This document shows, piece by piece, positions 8,028 to 16,065 of a stretch of DNA of 54,394 nt. The notes beneath the pieces are model-generated. The model was not told where the DNA came from, did not search any database, and saw nothing but the letters and a program-made list of their open reading frames with translations. The translations under genes were made by a program, and so were the position numbers. The stretch is taken from NCBI GenBank assembly GCA_016286995.1, contig JAEEVA010000019.1, positions 1 to 54,394 on the forward strand, given 5' to 3'. Each line of letters opens with the position of its first letter. Position 1 is the first letter of the stretch. Source of the stretch: Prevotella sp. (GTDB lineage: Bacteria > Bacteroidota > Bacteroidia > Bacteroidales > Bacteroidaceae).

Positions 8028-8435
8028 ATGGAATTACCTGATTTTATGAACTACGCCAACAAGTTCTCGAAGCGAGACTTTGTTGAGAAGATTGCACGCA
8101 TTGCCAAGGGTGCAGGTGCCAAACTGGTCTATGCCGCACTGATACTTTATTATACGCTGCAGAGCAATAAGGTCAGTGCCACCAACAAGGCCATGATTAT
8201 CGGTGCGTTAGGATATCTGATCAGTCCTCTTGACGTCGTACCCGATGCCATACCCATTGCCGGACTGGCCGACGATCTGGGTGTGCTGGTATTTGTGATG
8301 AAGAAGGTGTGGACGGACGTTGACCCTGACATCCAGTTGAAGGCCCGTCAGCGACTGTCCAAATGGTTCGACGAGGACGAGATAGAGGAAATCAACGAAC
8401 TCTTTGAGGACAACAAGGCAAAGGGAGAAGGTTAA
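8028..8435 (+). CDS. DUF1232 (YkvA-like) membrane protein
   Basis: 135 residues. The central ALGYLISPLDVVPDAIP segment followed by GLADDLGVLVFV is the hallmark of DUF1232, a small membrane family of unknown role. Two hydrophobic segments (about 32-47 and 58-92), then an acidic C-terminal tail. The ATG at 8028 follows an A-rich stretch after the DUF1460 stop. The stop codon lies in the first unit of the tandem repeat 8433-8479. Confidence 0.85.
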   Translation: MELPDFMNYANKFSKRDFVEKIARIAKGAGAKLVYAALILYYTLQSNKVSATNKAMIIGALGYLISPLDVVPDAIPIAGLADDLGVLVFVMKKVWTDVDPDIQLKARQRLSKWFDEDEIEEINELFEDNKAKGEG

Positions 8436-8479
8436 AGGTTAAAGGTCGAAGGTCGAAGGTCAAAGGTCAAAGGTTAAAG
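8433..8479 (+). repeat. 7-bp tandem repeat filling an intergenic gap
   Basis: AGGTTAA, AGGTCGA and AGGTCAA heptamers, six to seven copies. They fill the whole gap between the DUF1232 stop and the GTG start of the FAD protein and include that stop codon. In this orientation the AGGTTAA unit contains a TAA, consistent with a non-coding place. Confidence 0.9.
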
Positions 8480-10132
8480 GTGATTAGCGAGTACCAGATA
8501 CGCGTCCAGCCCCACGTGGCGGCCAACGAACGAATGCTGCGAGAATATGTAGCCAACGAGTACGGTTTCGACGTCCGTACTCTGACGGCCATGCGTATCC
8601 TGAAACGTAGCATTGATGCCCGTCAGCGTACCATTTTCGTCAACCTGAAGGTGCGTTGTTACATCAACGAACAGCCTGCTCACGACGAATACGTGGTAAC
8701 CCACTATCCTGACGTGTCCGAGGCTCCACAGGTCATTGTGGTCGGTGCCGGACCAGGCGGTTTGTTTGCTGCCTTGCGACTCATTGAACTCGGTCTGCGC
8801 CCCATTGTGCTGGAACGTGGCAAAGACGTCCGTGAGCGTAAGAAAGACCTGGCACTTATTGCCAGGACACAGCAGGTGGACGGCGAAAGCAACTACTGCT
8901 TTGGCGAGGGTGGTGCTGGTGCCTATTCTGACGGCAAGCTCTATACCCGTTCAAAGAAACGCGGTTCGATAGAGAAAATCCTGAACGTGTTCTGCCAGCA
9001 TGGTGCCTCGACGAATATCCTGTCCGACGCCCATCCTCACATTGGTACCGACCGTCTCCCACGCGTCATTGAGAACATACGCAACACCATCCTGAAATGT
9101 GGTGGCGAGGTGCATTTCCAAACCAAGATGACGCAACTTCTTCTTGATGGGGATAGAGTGGTCGGCTGTTCTGCAGCCGACACAGAATACAGAGGTCCCG
9201 TCATCCTCGCTACGGGCCACTCAGCTCGCGACATCTACCGCTATCTGGCCAATGCCAAGATAGAGATTCAGGCCAAAGGCATTGCCGTGGGTGTGCGTCT
9301 GGAACATCCTGCAGAGCTGATAGACCAGATACAATACCACAGCAAGCAAGGACGTGGCAAATATCTGCCTGCTGCCGAATATTCATTTGTCACCCAGGTC
9401 GACGGACGGGGCGTCTACTCGTTCTGCATGTGTCCTGGCGGCTTTGTGATACCTGCTGCGACAGGTCCTGAGCAGATTGTGGTCAACGGCATGAGTCCAT
9501 CGAACCGTGGCGGACAGTGGTCGAACAGCGGTATGGTGGTGGAGATAAGTCCAGAGGACTTAGACATGGAACATGGAACATGGAACATGGAACATTCTGC
9601 TGCGCAAAGGGAGGCGAATGCCAATAATGTTCAATCTTCCTCGCAACGCCACACTCTCTCTGAGAGAATGTTCAATGCTCAATTAAAAGTGATGGCCTTC
9701 CAAGAACAGTTGGAGCGTTGCTGTTGGCAGCAGGGCAACATGAAGCAGACGGCACCGGCACAGCGCATGGCCGACTTTGTGAACAAACGCCTGAGCTACG
9801 ACCTGCCCAAGAGTTCTTATGCGCCAGGCCTGATTTCGTCACCTTTACACTTCTGGCTGCCACAGGCCATCAGTCACCGTCTATGCGAGGGCTTTAAAAC
9901 CTTCGGACGCATGAGTCACGGTTTCCTAACCAACGAAGCTGTGATGATTGGCGTCGAGACACGTACCAGCAGTCCTGTACGCATTCTTCGTGACGCAGAA
10001 ACATTGATGCATGTTCGCCTGCAGGGTCTTTTCCCCTGTGGCGAAGGTGCCGGATATGCCGGAGGCATTGTCTCAGCAGCCATCGATGGGGAACGCTGCG
10101 CAGAACAATGCCTCCAGTATATGAAAAATTAG
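8480..10132 (+). CDS. FAD-dependent dehydrogenase (COG2509-like)
   Basis: Predicted NAD(P)/FAD flavoprotein of the uncharacterised FAD-utilising dehydrogenase group. After an N-terminal ferredoxin-like part comes the Rossmann motif VVGAGPGGLFAALRL (about 86-101), then the GEGGAGAYSDGKLYTR and CMCPGGFVIPA signatures. The C-terminal FPCGEGAGYAGGIVSAA closes the FAD site. The start is a GTG at 8480, immediately after the tandem repeat; no ATG lies near. Around residue 365 an insert of roughly 40 residues begins with HGTWNMEH, encoded by CATGGAA heptamers (9574-9597), making the protein (550) longer than I expect for the family. Last gene of the operon; its TAG lies in another repeat. Confidence 0.85.
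   Translation: MISEYQIRVQPHVAANERMLREYVANEYGFDVRTLTAMRILKRSIDARQRTIFVNLKVRCYINEQPAHDEYVVTHYPDVSEAPQVIVVGAGPGGLFAALRLIELGLRPIVLERGKDVRERKKDLALIARTQQVDGESNYCFGEGGAGAYSDGKLYTRSKKRGSIEKILNVFCQHGASTNILSDAHPHIGTDRLPRVIENIRNTILKCGGEVHFQTKMTQLLLDGDRVVGCSAADTEYRGPVILATGHSARDIYRYLANAKIEIQAKGIAVGVRLEHPAELIDQIQYHSKQGRGKYLPAAEYSFVTQVDGRGVYSFCMCPGGFVIPAATGPEQIVVNGMSPSNRGGQWSNSGMVVEISPEDLDMEHGTWNMEHSAAQREANANNVQSSSQRHTLSERMFNAQLKVMAFQEQLERCCWQQGNMKQTAPAQRMADFVNKRLSYDLPKSSYAPGLISSPLHFWLPQAISHRLCEGFKTFGRMSHGFLTNEAVMIGVETRTSSPVRILRDAETLMHVRLQGLFPCGEGAGYAGGIVSAAIDGERCAEQCLQYMKN
9574..9597 (+). repeat. 7-bp tandem repeat (CATGGAA) inside the FAD protein gene
   Basis: Three to four perfect CATGGAA copies in frame, translated HGTWNME. 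Stop-free in the coding orientation. The 80 bases after it also look low in conservation and include ATGTTCAATG-type sequence. Confidence 0.85.
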
Positions 10133-10240
10133 AAATTAGAAATTAAAAATTAAGAATTAAAAATTATGATTACCTTTATCCCTACATTTGAGGATTCAAG
10201 CATATCACAATTTTTAATTCTTAATTCTTAATTGATAATC
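10125..10240. repeat. Hairpin element A with heptamer arms between convergent genes
   Basis: Arms 10148-10170 and 10204-10226 pair at 22 of 23 positions (AATTAAGAATTAAAAATT core) around a 33-base loop containing TACCTTTATCC and GAGGATTCAAGC. The left arm extends as AGAAATT/AAAAATT heptamers back into the stop codon of the FAD protein gene. It lies between convergent genes and could work as a bidirectional terminator. Its loop is homologous, inverted, to element B at 11591-11670. Confidence 0.8.
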
Positions 10241-10330
10241 GGCTGAAAGCCGACATTGCATCGCCACACTTAGCTTGCAAAGAACTCTTAATTCCTAATT
10301 GTCAATTATCAATTCTCAATTATCAATTGG
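10239..10330. repeat. Small hairpin and heptamer tract downstream of ilvC
   Basis: TCGGCT-GAA-AGCCGA at 10239-10253 is a six-pair hairpin. After a unique stretch, 10285-10330 is a run of TCAATTA/TCAATTC heptamers ending at the ilvC stop codon. No gene is seen here. Confidence 0.6.
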
Positions 10331-10332
10331 AA

Positions 10333-11382
10333 TCAGTCTTCCTGATACTCAGGACGCAACTTGCGGACGGTCTCACCGGCACGCCACATCTCCTGATTGC
10401 GCATAGCCTCCAGCTCCTTCTCCAAACCGGCACGATAGTCGGGCTTCGAGTTGGCGTCGATGGTGATCTGAGCCTCGTTACCGGTCTTCACTGAGTAGTA
10501 CAGCCACTCCATGACGGGCTTGATGGCATCGTGGAAGCGGGGAGCCCAGTCCAGAGCACCACGCTGAGCGGTGGTCGAACAGTTGGCATACATCCAGTCC
10601 ATACCCTTGGCACCAAACAACGGGCCAAGGCTCTGAGTCAGCTCCTCAACGGTCTCGTTGAAAGCCTCAGAAGGTGTGTGGCCATTCTCGCGCAGCACCT
10701 CATACTGTGCCAGCAGCAAGCCCTGGATGGCACCCATCAGCGAGCCGCGCTCACCAGTCAGGTCGCTGGTAGCCTCACGCTGGAAGGTCGTCTCAAACAG
10801 ATAGCCGGCACCGATACCGATACCAAAGGCCAGCGTCTTCTCCTTAGCCTTGCCGGTATAGTCCTGATAGACGGCATACGAGCAGTTCAGGCCGCGGCCC
10901 TCGCAGAACATGGTACGAAGGGATGTTCCGCTTCCCTTAGGAGCCACCATGATGACGTCGACATTATTCGGGGGAATCACACCCGTGCGGTCACTCCAGT
11001 TGATAGCGAAGCCGTGGCTGTAGTACAGCGTCTTGCCGGGCTTCAGATATTTCTTGATGGTCGGCCACTGCTGCATCTGACCAGCATCAGACAGTAGCAT
11101 GCAGAGGATGGTACCCTTCTCAGCAGCCTCTTCGATGCTGAACAGCGTCTTGCCAGGCACCCAACCGTCAGCAACAGCCTTGTCGTAGGTTTTACCCTGA
11201 CGCTGTCCGACGATGACGTTGAAACCGTTGTCGCGCAGGTTACAAGCCTGGCCAGGTCCCTGAACACCATAACCGATGACGGCGATGACCTCATCCTTCA
11301 ATACTTCACGTGCTTTCTCAAGTGAGAACTCCTTGCTGGTGACTACAGTTTCAATAACGCCACCAAAATTCATTTCTGCCAT
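10333..11382 (-). CDS. ilvC: Ketol-acid reductoisomerase
   Basis: Second enzyme of valine/isoleucine synthesis: isomerises and reduces acetolactate or acetohydroxybutyrate with NAD(P)H and magnesium. N-terminal Rossmann motif GYGVQGPGQACNLRDNG at about 37-53; metal-binding acidic residues in the SDLTGERGSLMGAIQG region; C-terminal knotted domain. 349 residues. It has its own promoter (11515-11546) and a leader of about 130 bases, and is separated from ilvD-ilvB-ilvN by about 10 kb of unrelated genes. In the Bacteroides layout I remember, ilvC sits next to the thioesterase of that cluster. It is bracketed by two homologous hairpin elements in inverted orientation. Confidence 0.95.
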   Translation of the reverse strand: MAEMNFGGVIETVVTSKEFSLEKAREVLKDEVIAVIGYGVQGPGQACNLRDNGFNVIVGQRQGKTYDKAVADGWVPGKTLFSIEEAAEKGTILCMLLSDAGQMQQWPTIKKYLKPGKTLYYSHGFAINWSDRTGVIPPNNVDVIMVAPKGSGTSLRTMFCEGRGLNCSYAVYQDYTGKAKEKTLAFGIGIGAGYLFETTFQREATSDLTGERGSLMGAIQGLLLAQYEVLRENGHTPSEAFNETVEELTQSLGPLFGAKGMDWMYANCSTTAQRGALDWAPRFHDAIKPVMEWLYYSVKTGNEAQITIDANSKPDYRAGLEKELEAMRNQEMWRAGETVRKLRPEYQED

Positions 11383-11514
11383 AATAGCTTAAAATTTAAA
11401 TGTTATACTTATCCATCTGAGCCTTGCCCGTCCTACTCGAGAACAGTCGTTTTACTGGCCTCACTCCCACCCTGCCCGAGGGTACGACAATGGGTTAACT
11501 AATAAAATCGGCCA
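11383..11514 (-). promoter_or_regulatory. Long 5' leader of ilvC
   Basis: About 130 bases between the promoter and the ilvC ATG. On the minus strand it contains ACCCT-CGGGC-AGGGT (a 5-pair hairpin), GC-rich segments unlike other leaders in this window, and a tiny frame MDKYNI ending just before the gene. A leader this long suggests attenuation or RNA-level control of branched-chain amino acid synthesis, but I recognise no known riboswitch. Confidence 0.4.
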
Positions 11515-11582
11515 CAAAGTTACAAATAAGTGAGCAAAATACCAAAGAAAATCTCGTTTTCTTTGGTATTTTCGAACGAGAG
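11515..11582 (-). promoter_or_regulatory. ilvC promoter within a dispersed promoter-carrying repeat
   Basis: Minus strand: TTTG (11543-11546), 20-base spacer, TAACTTTG (11515-11522). Upstream, ACCAAAGAAAA and TTTTCTTTGGT (11541-11567) form a perfect 11-bp inverted repeat overlapping the -33 box, followed by TTCGAACG. The same arrangement with CTCACTTATTYGTAMCTTTG recurs before the ferredoxin operon (34742) and the DMP19-like gene (46203). Confidence 0.75.
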
Positions 11583-11700
11583 TAATTAAAAATTAAGAAT
11601 TAAAAATTATGATATGCCTGAATCCTCATATGCAGCGGACAAAGGTAATCACAATTTTTAATTTTTAATTCTTAATTATTTATTCCTAATTCCTAATTTT
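11583..11700. repeat. Hairpin element B with heptamer arms
   Basis: Arms 11591-11613 and 11648-11670 pair at 21 of 23 positions. The 34-base loop, read in reverse, resembles the loop of element A (TACCTTTGTCCG, GAGGATTCAGGC). ATTCCTA/ATTCTTA-type units continue to 11700, next to the stop of the fusion gene. It may end transcription of the fimbrial operon. Confidence 0.75.
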
Positions 11701-11709
11701 CCTATAAGT

Positions 11710-13584
11710 TTACTCTACTACAACGTCTGCATAGGTGTTGGGATAGTTGTCGCGCATGATTTCCGGAACAATCTCGCTGTCGCCAATGCCGCTGACCCCT
11801 GCCACAACAATCTTGTAGAAGTTGTTACGGACCACACCATAATTCATCGACGCCATAGGTTCGGTGCTGGTATTACGGTGCCGTATCCAATAGGTGTAAT
11901 AGGTCTCGTAGACACCCATGTTGAACTCACATTTCTTGATGCCATAGGGCTTCAGTTGGGCATCGGTATAGGTCTCTAACTCGTCAAGATGGAGACCACT
12001 GGCCACATTGACGGCCTGAATGGAACCATAGAAATTGTAGTTGTACATGTAGATGGTATGCGACCAGTATTCAGCCCTGTGTTCCTCGACTAACTGACGA
12101 GTCTTGTCATCGTAAAGATAGACGAATACCGGACTGACAGCTCCCTTGAAGACGATGCCTGGTGAATAGCCGTTCTTCTGGTTCGTTCGGAACGCCGTGT
12201 TCTCGAGGACATACGCATAGCCGAAATTGCCTACTGCAGGTATAGAGGCGAAATTCTCCGTATTGAACGATCCATACCACGATTCATAGTAGTCCTTGAA
12301 CTTGGCAGCGTCGCTCTGTTTTGACGTCTTACTGTAGAAATAAGGGTCGACAACATATTGTCCGTCCTCTTCCTGGCAATCGCTATAGTTGTCGGGCAAC
12401 TGGAAAACGGGCTGCTGTCCGAGTTCATCCATCACATCCTTATGCTGGAACAGATAGAATTTCTTGTTGAGATTGACCAGCTTATAGTTGGTGATGTTGA
12501 TGTCGGCATATTTCTTGCCGTCGTGCTTCAACTCGAAGTCGTGCTTTGCGACACCTATCTGCAACTTAGCCAGTACGCGCTCCAGGTTGATGGCAAGCAC
12601 ATAGTTCTTGTTGACCCACGGTATCAGGTTGACGTTCAACAGCTCCGTTGCACGATTGGTCATCACGCAACCCTTGTAAGGAATGTTCGGCTCAATGCCC
12701 GCCTGGTAAGTGATGGCATCCGTCAGGTTCAGGAATTCATCCTGGTCAGTGATGTCATCGGGGATGCGGTCGTAGTTGGCAATGGCGAAGATGTTGTAGG
12801 TGCCCACATGGAGTCTTAATGACTCTATGATATAGGTCACATCGTACGTCTGATCCAGAGGGTCGTCATCCTTCGTCAGGTTTTCGATAACTGCCTTGGT
12901 ATAGAACTTCTTTGTTTCAGCATCAAAGAAAAATATCTCAACATGGCTGACGGCATACTCGTTCTGAAAGAAATGATCATCTCCATTCCCTGCTGCCGCC
13001 GACACTTTCAGGCGAAATGACAGGTTGACCATGTCAGTTCTGGAAGCTTCCATCTGTAGCACATTCTGCAAGACGGTATCGAACGCAGCAAAATCGGTTA
13101 GAGGGGAATCGGTGAAAACAGCCTGCACAACGCCATCGCCGTCGACAATATACGTCAGGGGAATACCCTTGTCAGCAAACCGGTAATAGAGGTCCTTGTC
13201 CTGCGGAGCATAGAACGGCATCGTCAGCGATTCCTTGTTCCAATATTCACGGACCTCGCTGGCCGTCTGGCTTCGTGGTACGTTGATGACAGCAACCGAT
13301 TCGTGATACTTGTTGTAGATTTGCTGAATGACGGGCAGTTCCTTTTGACAGTCGCGGCAACCGGTATCGAAGAAACTGAGCACGTAGACCTGTCCCTTCA
13401 GCGATGCTGTTGACAGCGTTTTTCCGTCAGCATCGGCCACGATGAATTCAGGGACCTCATCCCCCACCCTCACCTTAGTGACACGACCAACGCTGTCGGC
13501 TTCGTCACTTTGGCAACCAGCCAGCATGACGACTGCCAAGACTTGCAGGAGCAGTGGTAAGTATGATGTGGTAAACCGTTTCAC
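11710..13584 (-). CDS. Thioredoxin-like domain fused to an Mfa1-type fimbrillin (lipoprotein)
   Basis: 624 residues. Signal peptide with lipobox LAGC (Cys24). Residues about 36-178 form a TlpA/AhpC-type thioredoxin fold: VPEFIVADADGKTLS, redox motif FFDTGCRDCQKELP (Cys76, Cys79) and the cis-proline region GIPLTYIVDGDG (Pro142). From about 185 to the end it is an Mfa1-like fimbrillin that aligns by eye with the upstream Mfa1 gene: VVDPYFYSKT versus VIDPYFFQKS; QKNGYSPGIVFK versus QKNGYTTAVMFR; YWIRHRNT versus YWIRHLDN; GVVRNNFYKIVVAGVS versus GVVRNNLYRMLITGVS. Last gene of the fimbrial operon, six bases after mfa2. It may be a minor or tip fimbrial subunit, or a redox helper for pilin folding. 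The fusion seems unusual; the sequence is open throughout, so it is not a frameshift product. Confidence 0.85.
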   Translation of the reverse strand: MKRFTTSYLPLLLQVLAVVMLAGCQSDEADSVGRVTKVRVGDEVPEFIVADADGKTLSTASLKGQVYVLSFFDTGCRDCQKELPVIQQIYNKYHESVAVINVPRSQTASEVREYWNKESLTMPFYAPQDKDLYYRFADKGIPLTYIVDGDGVVQAVFTDSPLTDFAAFDTVLQNVLQMEASRTDMVNLSFRLKVSAAAGNGDDHFFQNEYAVSHVEIFFFDAETKKFYTKAVIENLTKDDDPLDQTYDVTYIIESLRLHVGTYNIFAIANYDRIPDDITDQDEFLNLTDAITYQAGIEPNIPYKGCVMTNRATELLNVNLIPWVNKNYVLAINLERVLAKLQIGVAKHDFELKHDGKKYADINITNYKLVNLNKKFYLFQHKDVMDELGQQPVFQLPDNYSDCQEEDGQYVVDPYFYSKTSKQSDAAKFKDYYESWYGSFNTENFASIPAVGNFGYAYVLENTAFRTNQKNGYSPGIVFKGAVSPVFVYLYDDKTRQLVEEHRAEYWSHTIYMYNYNFYGSIQAVNVASGLHLDELETYTDAQLKPYGIKKCEFNMGVYETYYTYWIRHRNTSTEPMASMNYGVVRNNFYKIVVAGVSGIGDSEIVPEIMRDNYPNTYADVVVE

Positions 13585-13589
13585 GCCTC

Positions 13590-14588
13590 TTAAAGCTTTA
13601 TGTGATTATTGACTCTCAGCCGCCAGCTGTTTACCTCTAAGCGGATAAGTGTACTGAAGTCTTCTGACAGGAAGAACACGATGTGATAGAAGTCCTGCCG
13701 GTCAAGATATTCCTGCATGGTCAGCGGACGGCCCAGATTGGTGTAGAACGCCCCTATCATACCGATGTATTCGGGCAACGAGATGTTGAAGAGCGTTTCC
13801 CCTGTGTCAGCCTTCTGAAAGACCAGACGACAGTCGAGGTCTTCCATCAGTCGCAGGGTTGACAGACTGAACCCTATGCCGTTCAACTTGCCGTATTCAG
13901 CATCGTCTATCGTCACGGCTGTGCGCTCATAGGGCAGGTAGGTGATGGGAACGTCAGAAACGGGCATATTCATAACGTCCATCGTTCCGTTAGCCGAAAC
14001 CAGCATCATGTTATAGTCGTCAGCCGATAAAGCCGTATCCTCTGACAGCGGTACGAAGAGACACACCAGCTGGTTGACATCTTTCATCATCCAGACGTCG
14101 TGGGTGGCATACGTATCGTCGTAGTGAACAGTCTCCAGATAGCCGTAGAACAGGTCAGGCAGCGGGGCGGCAACCATCGCGGAGGAACCAGCCAGCGACA
14201 GGCTGTACTCGTCCATCGTGCTTTTGTCACCCGACACAGCGTACTGGTTGTTGGCAATACCACTCCACACCACAAACTGATAGTCTCCCTCAGGGAGTCC
14301 TTTTATCCTGACCTTATACTGGTTGTCTGCCAGCTCGGTCTGAGGCACGTCAATCCGTGACACGTAGTTGCCTATTGAATCATAGACGTAGACCGACACT
14401 TCCTTCACGTATTCCGGTGCAGCCTCCACATCCAGTATATTATAGGTATAGTGCAGGTTCAGCCAGAATCCGACACGGCAGTCGTCATATTCGTCCTTTA
14501 CCCAGGTACAGGACGTCAGGAACAGAATGCAGAGTATGGAGCACAGCTGTTTCAAAGTACAATATTTGTGAGATCTCTTACTATCCAT
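13590..14588 (-). CDS. FimB/Mfa2 family fimbrial anchor lipoprotein
   Basis: 332 residues. Signal peptide with lipobox LTSC (Cys27) followed by TWVKDEYDDC and GFWLNLHYTYN, typical of the Mfa2/FimB family. In Porphyromonas such proteins anchor fimbriae in the outer membrane and limit their length; the same role is inferred. Two beta-sandwich domains are expected; the C-terminal strand IRLEVNSWRLRVNNHIKL is family-like. Its ATG overlaps the 3' end of the upstream mfa1 gene by 37 bases, suggesting translational coupling. Confidence 0.88.
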   Translation of the reverse strand: MDSKRSHKYCTLKQLCSILCILFLTSCTWVKDEYDDCRVGFWLNLHYTYNILDVEAAPEYVKEVSVYVYDSIGNYVSRIDVPQTELADNQYKVRIKGLPEGDYQFVVWSGIANNQYAVSGDKSTMDEYSLSLAGSSAMVAAPLPDLFYGYLETVHYDDTYATHDVWMMKDVNQLVCLFVPLSEDTALSADDYNMMLVSANGTMDVMNMPVSDVPITYLPYERTAVTIDDAEYGKLNGIGFSLSTLRLMEDLDCRLVFQKADTGETLFNISLPEYIGMIGAFYTNLGRPLTMQEYLDRQDFYHIVFFLSEDFSTLIRLEVNSWRLRVNNHIKL

Positions 14589-16030
14589 GGTTTAACGTTT
14601 AGCACAACCTTCAGTTGAGTTTCTCCCTCGTCAGGAGTGTCAGGCCAAATAGTAGTGTCACCGTCGCCAAGGTCTGAAACGCCAGTGATTAGCATACGAT
14701 AAAGGTTATTACGGACGACACCGAATTCCATGACACCCATCACGTTGGGATTATTGTTGTCGAGGTGACGAATCCAATACTTGTAATAGCAACGGTAGCC
14801 GTCATCGGTCTTGTCGAATTTACGAGCCTCATACTGTCCTGTCGTCGACCCTGCTGCAGCCACGGCAACAGCCAATGCATCAGCTGAGGCGTAGAAATTC
14901 TGCATGAAGTAGTACAACGTCTCAGGATAGTTCTGTGCGGTGACCAGCACCAATTCACCGGCAGCGTTCAGCGTATAGACGTTGTTATTGGGTTCCATCT
15001 TTGCCCTGAACATCACAGCCGTGGTATAGCCGTTCTTCTGTGCCGGAGCCAGCATACAGTTCTCCAGACAGTATGCAGTCTTGTAGTTTGGTGTCTGAGC
15101 GACGGCATTAAAGGTCTTCCACGTCACATACTCTGGTTTGCTGTAGTCACCCACGAAGTTCTCGTAGTATTTGTCGGCATTCGTGAAATTGCTGGCATTG
15201 ATGGACTTCTGGAAGAAATACGGGTCAATGACATAACCGTCGACCTCTGACACATCTCCGAAATTAGTGGTGACGTTCCACTCAGGTTCGTCCAGCGTCG
15301 TGAGCACGGCCGTATGGCGGAAAGTATAGAAATATTTGGGCAAGTTGACAATGAAGTAACCGTCGAGCGTCACCGAGGCATATTTGACACCCTTGCTGTC
15401 AGTCAATTCGAACTTTTCCGAGGCTTTCGCCACGTCGAGTCGTGCCAAGACACGCTCCAGGGTAATGTTGATGCTGTTGACTTGATCATTATTCTTCTTT
15501 GTAATGACGGTGGCAAGATTTGCCGAGCCACGGTTGACCATCATGATACCTCCTGACACATCCTCAATCAGTGCCTTGGTGTAAGACACGCTGTCAATGT
15601 CGGCCAGGAATTCGTCTTCCTTGTCTTTCTTGAACTGTCTGTCAGTGTTGGCAATGACGAAGATGTCGTAAGTACCTGCTGCCACAGAAATCGGCTCTGC
15701 CTCGTACACGACGTTACCATTGGTTGTCGTACCACTATATGTGATACCTGTAAGGGGTACTTTCTTTGACAGCAGCTTGGACCTACTGTCGAAGAAATAC
15801 ACCGTAGCGACATTGACCTTGTACTCCTCGGTCTTTCCCTGGACATAGTTATAGCTGTCTTCAACACCACGGGTCATAGAAGAAGCATTACTCTGCAACC
15901 GTAACACAACATTGCATTGCTCATGAGTCTTTCCTTCACCGACGGCCACGTCTTCATCAGTCTGGCTGCAACTGGAAAGACAAGCTATCGCCATGAATAG
16001 GGGCAAAACATTTTTACTGAAATGGAACAT
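14552..16030 (-). CDS. Mfa1 family major fimbrial subunit
   Basis: 492 residues from the ATG at 16030 (a GTG nine bases earlier is possible). Signal peptide with lipobox LSSC (Cys21), as expected of type V pilins that are lipidated, exported and then trimmed by the Rgp-type protease. Conserved blocks: YDIFVIANTDRQ, LERVLARLDVAK, GVVRNNLYRMLITGVSDLGDG and the C-terminal LNVKPW strand. It should be the shaft of a surface fimbria used in adhesion. It is followed by mfa2 (overlap) and a diverged, thioredoxin-fused paralogue. Ala-rich AVAVAAAGSTTG is a likely loop. Confidence 0.9.
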   Translation of the reverse strand: MFHFSKNVLPLFMAIACLSSCSQTDEDVAVGEGKTHEQCNVVLRLQSNASSMTRGVEDSYNYVQGKTEEYKVNVATVYFFDSRSKLLSKKVPLTGITYSGTTTNGNVVYEAEPISVAAGTYDIFVIANTDRQFKKDKEDEFLADIDSVSYTKALIEDVSGGIMMVNRGSANLATVITKKNNDQVNSINITLERVLARLDVAKASEKFELTDSKGVKYASVTLDGYFIVNLPKYFYTFRHTAVLTTLDEPEWNVTTNFGDVSEVDGYVIDPYFFQKSINASNFTNADKYYENFVGDYSKPEYVTWKTFNAVAQTPNYKTAYCLENCMLAPAQKNGYTTAVMFRAKMEPNNNVYTLNAAGELVLVTAQNYPETLYYFMQNFYASADALAVAVAAAGSTTGQYEARKFDKTDDGYRCYYKYWIRHLDNNNPNVMGVMEFGVVRNNLYRMLITGVSDLGDGDTTIWPDTPDEGETQLKVVLNVKPWIVRDLTNIVL

Positions 16031-16065
16031 AATTCTCACGTATTTGTTATTACTTTTTTCTTAAT

